Source of the DNA: an uncultured Clostridia bacterium
GTDB taxonomy: Bacteria > Bacillota > Clostridia > Oscillospirales > Ruminococcaceae
DNA: 19,754 nucleotides
Direction: 5' to 3'
NCBI GenBank assembly: GCA_937906945.1
Contig: CALCUE010000056.1
Coordinates: 1 to 19,754 of the forward strand
Under the pieces are notes generated by a model. The model was not told the origin of the DNA, did no database searches, and saw only the letters and a list, made by a program, of their open reading frames with translations. Shown here one piece after another: positions 14,869 through 19,754 of this stretch (position 1 is its first letter; each line of letters opens with the position of its first letter). The position numbers and the translations under genes were made by a program.

Positions 14869-14894
14869 CTTTTGAAAACGACTTTCGATTTCTC

Positions 14895-15131
14895 TTAATC
14901 GAGTTTGATGTTGTCTTCGGAGACAACGCGCGGTTTCGTGGAATCCGTTCCGGCAAAAATCGGTGCCATGACGTTTCCGACGCAAAGACCGGAGATCTGT
15001 CCGATGAATGCCCGGATGGGGGCAACACCGCCCGAAACTTCGTCCAGTTCCTCTTCGGAAAGCTCGGCAAGTTTGGCGCTCATTTCCTCCACTTCGGTTT
15101 TGAGGGCGTTCAGTTCTTCTTTGGTTTTCAT
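14895..15131 (-). CDS. Double-glycine leader peptide A (RiPP/bacteriocin-like precursor)
   Basis: A 78-residue peptide. The first 35 residues form a charged helical leader with the classic LSEEELDEVSGG ending, as in precursors cut after GG by C39-type peptidase/ABC exporters. The first 11 residues (MKTKEELNALK) are identical to those of the neighbouring peptide, and KLAELS follows at the same place. The predicted 43-residue core starts VAPIRAFIGQISGLCVG: the first half is hydrophobic and small-residue-rich with one Cys, the second half polar. CAGGAGGAA precedes the ATG; the upstream peptide gene ends 34 bp before it. No modifying enzyme, immunity gene or peptidase-exporter is in the window, so the product class (bacteriocin, modified peptide or signal) cannot be settled. 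Confidence 0.8.
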   Translation of the reverse strand: MKTKEELNALKTEVEEMSAKLAELSEEELDEVSGGVAPIRAFIGQISGLCVGNVMAPIFAGTDSTKPRVVSEDNIKLD

Positions 15132-15165
15132 AATTCTGTTCCTCCTGTTTATGAATCGGGTGTTT

Positions 15166-15357
15166 TTATCTGTCGATGGGCAACACGGGGATGAAACTCG
15201 GAACGACCGTGTTTTTGTCGGGATCGGCGGTGGACCGGAAATCGTACCAGTCGCCGCCGGCGACTTCTTTGAGTTCCTCGTCGGAAAGTTCGGCCAGCTT
15301 CTGGTTCAGCGCTTCGACCTCGTTTTTAAGGGCGTTCAGTTCTTCTTTGGTTTTCAT
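15166..15357 (-). CDS. Double-glycine leader peptide B (RiPP/bacteriocin-like precursor)
   Basis: A 63-residue peptide with the same 35-residue leader plan as peptide A (MKTKEELNALK, KLAELS, ending EELKEVAGG), followed by a different 28-residue core: DWYDFRSTADPDKNTVVPSF, then IPVLPIDR. The core has no Cys, one Trp, one Tyr and three Pro, so lanthionine bridges are impossible; another modification or none is more likely. A conserved leader with an unrelated core is the usual sign of precursors that share one processing system. GGGAGG precedes the ATG. It is the first gene of a two-gene unit with a promoter at 15497-15524, a palindrome in the leader and a terminator at 14832-14868. No processing genes are visible. 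Confidence 0.8.
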   Translation of the reverse strand: MKTKEELNALKNEVEALNQKLAELSDEELKEVAGGDWYDFRSTADPDKNTVVPSFIPVLPIDR

Positions 15358-15438
15358 GGCGTTTTCCTCCCTGCGCGTTCGGTTTTGTTTTTCGCTTTCA
15401 CCGGTTTATACGATAAAAACCGGGGCGTGGCCACCACT

Positions 15439-15468
15439 TTTGAAAAAAATTCCGGAATTTTTTTCAAA
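15439..15468. promoter_or_regulatory. 30-bp perfect palindrome in the leader of the peptide operon
   Basis: TTTGAAAAAAATTCC followed directly by its exact reverse complement, centred between 15453 and 15454. It lies 28 bp downstream of the predicted -10 box and about 80 bp upstream of the peptide B start. It may be an operator for a dimeric regulator, or in RNA an A/U-rich hairpin. The position matches that of the palindrome at 14707-14730 relative to its own promoter. Confidence 0.75.
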
Positions 15469-15496
15469 GCGGGCAAAGTCCGAAATGATTATCCTT

Positions 15497-15524
15497 ATTA
15501 TATTCCTTTTTCCGGCATAATCAA
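15497..15524 (-). promoter_or_regulatory. Promoter for the double-glycine peptide operon
   Basis: On the minus strand, a -35 box TTGATT (15519-15524), a 16-bp spacer and a consensus -10 box TATAAT (15497-15502). The predicted leader is about 130 nt, long for a Firmicute gene, and contains the 30-bp palindrome. Confidence 0.72.
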
Positions 15525-15773
15525 GGATTTTTGGCGGCAAAACTGGATTTTCCCTGATAAAAATGATAGAATGTTTTCGGAAAACGAAGGCCCTTTGATC
15601 TTCTTCGTATATAAAAACAAAGCGGACTTTGATTTTTTTGTGTGCGGCGGACCCAAACCCGTCACCCTAAATACATACTTTCTGCCAAAATCCCGCCCGG
15701 TGGGGAAAAAAGCCGAAAAATCCCGAAAAAATCCGGGATTTTATCAAAAAATCCGGGAAAATCCCGGGAAAAT
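15525..15773. other. AT-rich gap with CCGGGA/TCCCGG hairpins
   Basis: No gene is seen here. The right end holds a 9-bp stem with an 8-nt loop (15717-15725 with 15734-15742) and a 6-bp CCGGGA/TCCCGG stem with a 3-nt loop (15753-15758 with 15762-15767), the second ending 6 bp before the -35 box of the next promoter. They could be operator sites for the 3D-protein promoter. The rest (15525-15716) shows nothing I can name, apart from a half of the 14707-14730 palindrome sequence (CTTCGTATATA) near 15603. Confidence 0.45.
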
Positions 15774-15802
15774 TTGACAAGCCCGCCTCTTTTGCCTATA
15801 AT
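15774..15802 (+). promoter_or_regulatory. Consensus sigma-A promoter for the 3D-domain gene
   Basis: A perfect -35 box TTGACA (15774-15779), a 17-bp spacer and a perfect -10 box TATAAT (15797-15802). Transcription should start near 15809, which rules out the in-frame GTG at 15808 as a start codon. Confidence 0.92.
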
Positions 15803-15828
15803 AGACAGTGCAAAAAAGGAGTGGCTCT

Positions 15829-16899
15829 ATGCAAAACATTGTTGCCGGTTGGAAAGCCGTTTCCGCCGGTTTGAAAAGCAGGGGATTCGCTTTCGGCCTT
15901 CTGGCCGTTCTGGTCGCGTTCCTCGCCTTCTGGATCCCGTCCCGGATCAAGACCGTCAAAGTCGATTATAACGGAACCGTCACGACGCTCCACACCGCCC
16001 TTTCCGATCCCGCCGATATCCTTCGGGAACTGGACATCGAACTGGAAAGCGACGATCGCGTCACGACCACCGGCTTCGGCGGCGGCTTTTTCGGGAATCC
16101 GGAAGATACCCTTGCCGAAATCAAAATACGAAGCGCCGTTGACGTCACCATCACGGCGGACCACCTGCTCTACCACGTGACCGTGGCGGAGGGCAGTACC
16201 GTCGGCGACGCTCTTTATACCTCCGGGCTCACCGTCCGGGAAACGGACCTTCTCGATACCGCTTCCGAAAAGATCGTCGAACCGGGCGAGCGGATCACCA
16301 TCACCCGGGTCGATTACGTGATGACCACCGAGGAGGAGACCATCCCGAGGGACAGCACCGTCCGCGGTACCTCCCTTCTGAAGAACGGGCGCACCGTGCT
16401 TCTCTCCACCGGAAAAAACGGCGTCATGCTCAAAACCTATGAGCAGAAGATCGTGGACGGCGTGGAGGAGGACCGGGTGCTCGTCTCCGAGGACGTCATC
16501 AAAAAGCCGGTCAACGACCTCTATATCACCGGCGACGGCTCCGCCGTCTCACCGCTCGATTACGGCTATACCATCGAGGGCGGCGTTCCCTCCGGCTACA
16601 CCGCCGTCTATGAAAACGTCCGCGCCACCGGCTATTACGCCAAAGCCGGTTCCGGAACCGCCTCCGGCCGGAAAGCCCAGCTCGGTTACGTCGCCGTCGA
16701 TCCCAAGATCATCCCCTACGGCACCAAGCTCTGGATCGTCGGTCACGGTGACAGCACTTTTATCTATGGCTACGCGCTGGCCGCCGATACCGGCGGCGCC
16801 ATGCTCAGCGGCAAAAACTTTGTGGACCTTTATTATGAGACGTACTATGAGTGCGTGCTCAACGGATTAAAATACGTGGACGTCTATGTCCTGGAATGA
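15829..16899 (+). CDS. YabE-like G5 and 3D domain cell-wall protein
   Basis: A 356-residue protein anchored by one N-terminal membrane segment (about 20-37). Outside the cell come ubiquitin-like DUF348 repeats (about 42-80 and 104-155), a G5 domain (about 160-236) and a C-terminal 3D domain (about 264-354) with its three aspartates Asp291 (VDP), Asp320 (ADTGG) and Asp333 (VDLYY). The 3D domain is the double-psi barrel of MltA-type lytic transglycosylases, and the whole resembles YabE/Rpf-like proteins that act on peptidoglycan. The segment between the first and second repeats is glycine-rich (TTTGFGGGFFGN). The ATG at 15829 follows AGGAG (15817-15821) by 7 nt; the upstream GTG at 15808 falls at or before the transcription start. 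It heads a three-gene unit with the GNAT and GIY-YIG genes. Confidence 0.93.
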   Translation: MQNIVAGWKAVSAGLKSRGFAFGLLAVLVAFLAFWIPSRIKTVKVDYNGTVTTLHTALSDPADILRELDIELESDDRVTTTGFGGGFFGNPEDTLAEIKIRSAVDVTITADHLLYHVTVAEGSTVGDALYTSGLTVRETDLLDTASEKIVEPGERITITRVDYVMTTEEETIPRDSTVRGTSLLKNGRTVLLSTGKNGVMLKTYEQKIVDGVEEDRVLVSEDVIKKPVNDLYITGDGSAVSPLDYGYTIEGGVPSGYTAVYENVRATGYYAKAGSGTASGRKAQLGYVAVDPKIIPYGTKLWIVGHGDSTFIYGYALAADTGGAMLSGKNFVDLYYETYYECVLNGLKYVDVYVLE

Positions 16900-16908
16900 G
16901 GTGAAACC

Positions 16909-17388
16909 ATGATCGAATTAAGACCGATCACCGAGGAAAATTTTGAGGAATGCGTCAATCTTGACGTCAAAGAGGAACAGCAGGATTTCATCGCCGAAAA
17001 CATCTGCAGTCTGGCGGAGGCCTATGTCGCCATGACCAGCGGCAACACCGTCCCGATGCCCTATGGCGTCTTCGACGCCGAAAACGGCGTGATGGTGGGC
17101 TTTCTGATGCTCGGCTACTGCGAAGAGGGCGACGAGGACCTGCCGGAGCCGTTCTATTGCGTCTGGCGGATCATGACCGACGCCAACTGCCAGGAGATGG
17201 GCTACGCCAAAGAGGCGCTTTTGAAAGCGTTGGAGCTCGTCAAGGAGCGCCCGCTCGGCTCCGCCGACAAATTCTGCGCCGCCTATACCGACGACAACAC
17301 CGCCGCCGCGGCTCTTTTCGCCGGACTCGGCATGGAAGCCAAAGCGCCGGACGAGGACGGCAACGTTCTCGCCGTCATGGATCTTTAA
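16909..17388 (+). CDS. GNAT-family N-acetyltransferase
   Basis: A 159-residue single-domain GNAT enzyme, similar in layout to polyamine acetyltransferases of the BltD/PaiA kind (MIELRPITEENFEECVNLDV at the start). The acetyl-CoA-binding motif is QEMGYA at 95-100, a form of Q/R-x-x-G-x-G/A, preceded by the RIMTDANC strand. A late NTAAAALFAGLGM segment is the usual fourth motif. The acceptor molecule cannot be predicted. GAGGTG lies 7 nt before the ATG. The gene sits 9 bp after the 3D-domain gene and 1 bp before the GIY-YIG gene, so it is part of one transcript, although the three products have no evident common role. Confidence 0.9.
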   Translation: MIELRPITEENFEECVNLDVKEEQQDFIAENICSLAEAYVAMTSGNTVPMPYGVFDAENGVMVGFLMLGYCEEGDEDLPEPFYCVWRIMTDANCQEMGYAKEALLKALELVKERPLGSADKFCAAYTDDNTAAAALFAGLGMEAKAPDEDGNVLAVMDL

Positions 17389-17389
17389 T

Positions 17390-17719
17390 ATGTATTACGT
17401 CTATGTGGTCGGCTGCGCCGACCACTCTCTTTATACGGGAACGGCCAAGGACCCGAAAAAGCGCGTCCGCGCCCACGTCCTCGGTCTTTCCTCGGCGGCG
17501 AAATATACCAAAAGCCACCCGGTCACCTCGGTGGAGGCGGTCTGGGAAGCGCCGGACAAAAGCGCCGCTCTGCGGCTTGAAGCCCGCTTCAAGCGCCTTT
17601 CCCGGGAACAAAAGCTTGCCTTTCTCCGAAAGCCCGAAACCGTTTCGGAACTTTTCGGGGAGACGGAGGACCTTTCCTTTCGCCCCGTTCCGCTTTCTCT
17701 TTCCGAAATTTTCCCGTAA
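17390..17719 (+). CDS. GIY-YIG domain protein (YhbQ/UPF0213-like)
   Basis: A 109-residue small GIY-YIG nuclease-fold protein. The paired tyrosine motif reads YVYVVGCADHSLYTG (3-17), followed by KKRVRAHVLG (23-32), which holds the catalytic-type arginine, and LRLEARFKRL (61-70) with the conserved Glu64. This size and pattern fit the YhbQ/UPF0213 group, proposed to act in DNA or RNA processing. Residues after about 80 are low in conservation, ending in a proline-containing tail. The start lies 1 bp after the GNAT stop and has no clear site of its own, so translation is probably coupled. The bidirectional terminator at 17718-17747 ends the unit. Confidence 0.92.
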   Translation: MYYVYVVGCADHSLYTGTAKDPKKRVRAHVLGLSSAAKYTKSHPVTSVEAVWEAPDKSAALRLEARFKRLSREQKLAFLRKPETVSELFGETEDLSFRPVPLSLSEIFP

Positions 17720-17747
17720 AAAAAACCGCCTTTCGGCGGTTTTTTTG
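17718..17747. terminator. Bidirectional terminator between convergent genes
   Basis: AAAACCGCC and GGCGGTTTT pair around TTTC, with a run of seven or more T on each strand. It serves both the plus-strand GIY-YIG gene and the minus-strand Na/Pi cotransporter-like gene, whose stop lies just beside it. Confidence 0.93.
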
Positions 17748-17749
17748 TT

Positions 17750-19525
17750 TTATTCGTTCATAAGCGGCGCGTAATAATCGGTCTTGCATTGGATATATTT
17801 TTCCACGAAATGCTCGGTGTCGCCCCGATGGATGCGCCGGGCAAACTCGTCGTCGGAAAGGGAATTGGTCTTGTGCTGAAGGGCAAGGGAGACGCCCATG
17901 CTGGAACAATGCTTCGTAATGCGCTCGATGTCGATGAGCGTGCCGACGAAAAGGGAACCGGCCTCGTAGGAGCATTCCCCGCTCTTAAGCCGCTCGGTGT
18001 GGCGGCTCTGGATCGTTTCGGTCATCTCGTTGATGACGGCGTACAGCGGCTCGATCCCGGCACTGGCTCGTTTGTCGTCGGCGGCGGAACCGGTAACGGA
18101 AAGGCGCAAAAGCTCCCGGGCGGCGGCGCTCAAAAGAGCGAATTCCCGTTTACCGGCCATGGTAAGACCTTTGCCTTTGGCGGAAAGATCCTCGGCGGTG
18201 TCGCTGATCCGAAGGGCGTGGTCGGCGATATGGAAGCAGTCCTGCGCCCTTGTCATAAGACCGGTGACGGCGCGGGCTTCCTCATCCAGAAGATCCTGTT
18301 CCGAGAGCTTCTGGAGGTAGCTTTGCAGGGCGTTTTCCATCTTGCCGATGGCGTTCACTTCCTCATGGACCCGGTCGGACGAAGTTTTGGTGTCGCCGTT
18401 GAGCCGTTCCAAAGCGTGACCAAGGGCCGTTTCGGTCAAAGCGCCGATCTTTTCAAGGATCGTAGCGGCGCTTTTTTCCGCCAACGCCGGGGTCACGAAA
18501 AGGCGCTCGTCCAAAGCGGAGGTATCGGAGTCGATCTCGGTGCCGTCGGAGGGCACGGTGAGAACGCAGAGCTTTTCCAAAAGTTTAATGAACGGCATAA
18601 AGAGGACCGTCATGGTGACGTTGAAAATGGTGTGGAAATTGGCGATGCCGCTTTTGTCAATGGCCTCTTCCCAGAAATCAAAGACCCCGAGGGAGCGGAT
18701 GATCAAAATCCCGACGGTGAAAAGGATCGTTCCGATGATATTGAAATAGAGGTGGGAAAGGGCGGTGCGTTTGGCGTTTTTGGAGGCGCCGATGACGGAG
18801 ATCATAGAGGTGACGGTGGTGCCGATGTTCTGACCGAGAATGATGGGAACAGCGGCCGCCCAGCTGATGGCGCCGGTGGAAGAGATGGCCTGCAAAATAC
18901 CGACGGAGGCGCTGGAGCTTTGCAAAAGAGCGGTGACGCCGGCGCCGGCAAGCACACCGAGGATGGCGTTTTGGCCGAGAGTGCGGAAAAGCTCCGCCAG
19001 AACCGGCGAATTTTTAAGGCCGGAAATAGCGTCCTCCATGGTCAGCATCCCGATGAAAAGGATGCCGAAAGCGGTCAGCACTTCCCCGATGGAACGAAAA
19101 CGGGATTTTTTGCTGAACATAATAAGCGCCGCGCCGCAAAGAGCCAAAATGGGCGCGAAGGTCGAAGGATTGAGAAGGCTCATAAAGAAGCTGCCGCCGC
19201 CGATATCCGTAAGGCGCAGGATATGGGCGGTAATGGTAGTTCCGATGTTGGAACCCATGATGATGCCGATGGCCTGTCCGAGTTTCAGGATCCCGGAGTT
19301 GACCAAACCGACGGTGACTACCGTGGCGGCGCTGGAGCTTTGTACCAGAGCGGTGATCAAAGCCCCCAGAAGGACGCTTTTCCAGGTGCTTCCGGCCAGC
19401 TTTTCCAGAATACCGGAAAGTTTATTGCCGGAGATTTTTTCAAGGCTGGCGGAGAGCATGTGCATACCGTAAAGGAACAGCGCCAGCCCGCCGAGCATGG
19501 AAACAATGTCGGAAAATTGGATCAC
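17750..19525 (-). CDS. Na/Pi cotransporter family protein with PhoU-like C-terminal domain
   Basis: A 591-residue membrane protein. The N-terminal half (about 5-350) is the Na+/Pi-cotransporter II-related domain: two inverted-type repeats, each with QSSSA (62-66 and 202-206) and a GSNIGTT/GQNIGTT motif (91-97 and 231-237). The C-terminal part (about 370-591) is helical and PhoU-like. Members are thought to move phosphate or another anion with sodium, or to aid its regulation. The start is GTG at 19525, with AAAGGAG 7 nt upstream; the frame stays open for another 42 codons but these run through repeat DNA and have no site. It is a single-gene unit. No promoter was identified with confidence in the repeat-rich upstream DNA. 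Confidence 0.94.
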   Translation of the reverse strand: MIQFSDIVSMLGGLALFLYGMHMLSASLEKISGNKLSGILEKLAGSTWKSVLLGALITALVQSSSAATVVTVGLVNSGILKLGQAIGIIMGSNIGTTITAHILRLTDIGGGSFFMSLLNPSTFAPILALCGAALIMFSKKSRFRSIGEVLTAFGILFIGMLTMEDAISGLKNSPVLAELFRTLGQNAILGVLAGAGVTALLQSSSASVGILQAISSTGAISWAAAVPIILGQNIGTTVTSMISVIGASKNAKRTALSHLYFNIIGTILFTVGILIIRSLGVFDFWEEAIDKSGIANFHTIFNVTMTVLFMPFIKLLEKLCVLTVPSDGTEIDSDTSALDERLFVTPALAEKSAATILEKIGALTETALGHALERLNGDTKTSSDRVHEEVNAIGKMENALQSYLQKLSEQDLLDEEARAVTGLMTRAQDCFHIADHALRISDTAEDLSAKGKGLTMAGKREFALLSAAARELLRLSVTGSAADDKRASAGIEPLYAVINEMTETIQSRHTERLKSGECSYEAGSLFVGTLIDIERITKHCSSMGVSLALQHKTNSLSDDEFARRIHRGDTEHFVEKYIQCKTDYYAPLMNE

Positions 19526-19532
19526 GAAAATT

Positions 19533-19539
19533 CTCCTTT
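19533..19539 (-). promoter_or_regulatory. Ribosome binding site fixing the Na/Pi cotransporter start
   Basis: AAAGGAG on the minus strand, 7 nt before GTG at 19525. It decides this start over the in-frame ATG at 19651, which lies inside a dispersed repeat. Confidence 0.85.
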
Positions 19540-19562
19540 CGGGAAAAATGGTTTCTTTATAA

Positions 19563-19617
19563 AGAGCCTTCCCCCCTGGGGGAAGGTGTCGAGCGAAGCG
19601 AGACGGATGAGGGGCTT
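19563..19617 (+). repeat. REP-like dispersed repeat, diverged copy
   Basis: A hairpin CCTTCCCCC/GGGGGAAGG is followed by TGTCGAGCGAAGCGAGAC and GGATGAGGGG. The order hairpin, TGTCGAGCGA, AGCGAGAC, GGAGGG-like end is the same as in the reverse complement of copy 1 (1-54), so it belongs to the same family with a different hairpin sequence. Confidence 0.7.
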
Positions 19618-19645
19618 TGCGAATCTGATTTTGGTAAATCAGAAT

Positions 19646-19754
19646 TGTCATTGCGAGGCTTCCGCAGGAAGCCGTGGCAATCTTATCCCCGACAAGGATA
19701 ACAAAAAGATTCCCACGGTCAAATATTCTCCCCTCTTGCGGTGCCCAAAATCGG
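19646..19754 (+). repeat. Second copy of the TGTCAT-ended element, cut by the window edge
   Basis: It aligns from TGTCAT with 13256 onward. The left 60 bp differ at a hairpin (CTTCCGCAGGAAG here), then about 50 bp from AAAAAGATTCCCACGG to the window end are identical. The right end lies outside the window. Confidence 0.8.

Noticed and set aside
19526..19651. N-terminal extension of the Na/Pi cotransporter to the ATG at 19651
   Set aside because: The added 42 residues come from repeat DNA, lack a membrane protein start pattern, and the GTG at 19525 has a strong AAAGGAG site.

Overview
The window looks like chromosomal DNA of a GC-rich anaerobic Firmicute, probably a gut-type Clostridia (Oscillospirales-like). 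The grounds are strong AAAGGAGG-type ribosome binding sites, sigma-A promoters, an FMN riboswitch with an ECF S component, a G5/3D cell-wall protein, an EF-P/CD1247-type pair, and dispersed REP-like repeats. No tRNA, rRNA, CRISPR array, transposase, phage gene or origin was found. The genus cannot be fixed from the sequence alone.

Layout. (1) 1-4310, minus strand: efp and a CD1247-like acidic zinc-ribbon protein, then an FMN riboswitch with a terminator that controls a RibU-like riboflavin transporter gene. A CtpE-like P-type ATPase gene follows only 22 bp later. (2) 4330-13183: a divergent citrate lyase locus. The left arm is citC, a P-loop/AlaX-like protein gene and a citX-citG fusion. The right arm is two tiny paralogous membrane peptides, citD, citE and citF, then, after a repeat-filled gap, a two-subunit class I fumarase (or tartrate dehydratase) and a GntR regulator. 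Two good promoters stand back to back at 7556-7636. (3) 13184-13851: a repeat-rich gap with a 210-bp element bounded by TGTCAT/ATGACA, closed by a bidirectional terminator. (4) 13852-15524, minus strand: a secreted Cys-rich protein with a sorting-signal-like C-terminus, and two tandem short peptides with near-identical double-glycine leaders and unrelated cores (RiPP/bacteriocin-like precursors). Each of the two units has a good promoter and a perfect palindrome about 28 bp downstream of the -10 box. (5) 15774-17747, plus strand: a consensus promoter, a YabE-like G5/3D protein, a GNAT acetyltransferase and a GIY-YIG protein, ending at a bidirectional terminator. (6) 17750-19525, minus strand: a Na/Pi cotransporter-PhoU-like protein, with repeats upstream that run to the window edge.

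How the genes work together. CitDEF cleaves citrate to acetate and oxaloacetate. CitXG makes and attaches the CitD prosthetic group, and CitC acetylates it. The adjacent class I hydro-lyase suggests that oxaloacetate goes by malate to fumarate, because no oxaloacetate decarboxylase or citrate carrier is present here. The least explained parts are the two 33-34-residue membrane peptides at the head of citDEF, the P-loop/AlaX-like protein inside the activation operon, and the orphan double-glycine peptides with their palindromic leaders.
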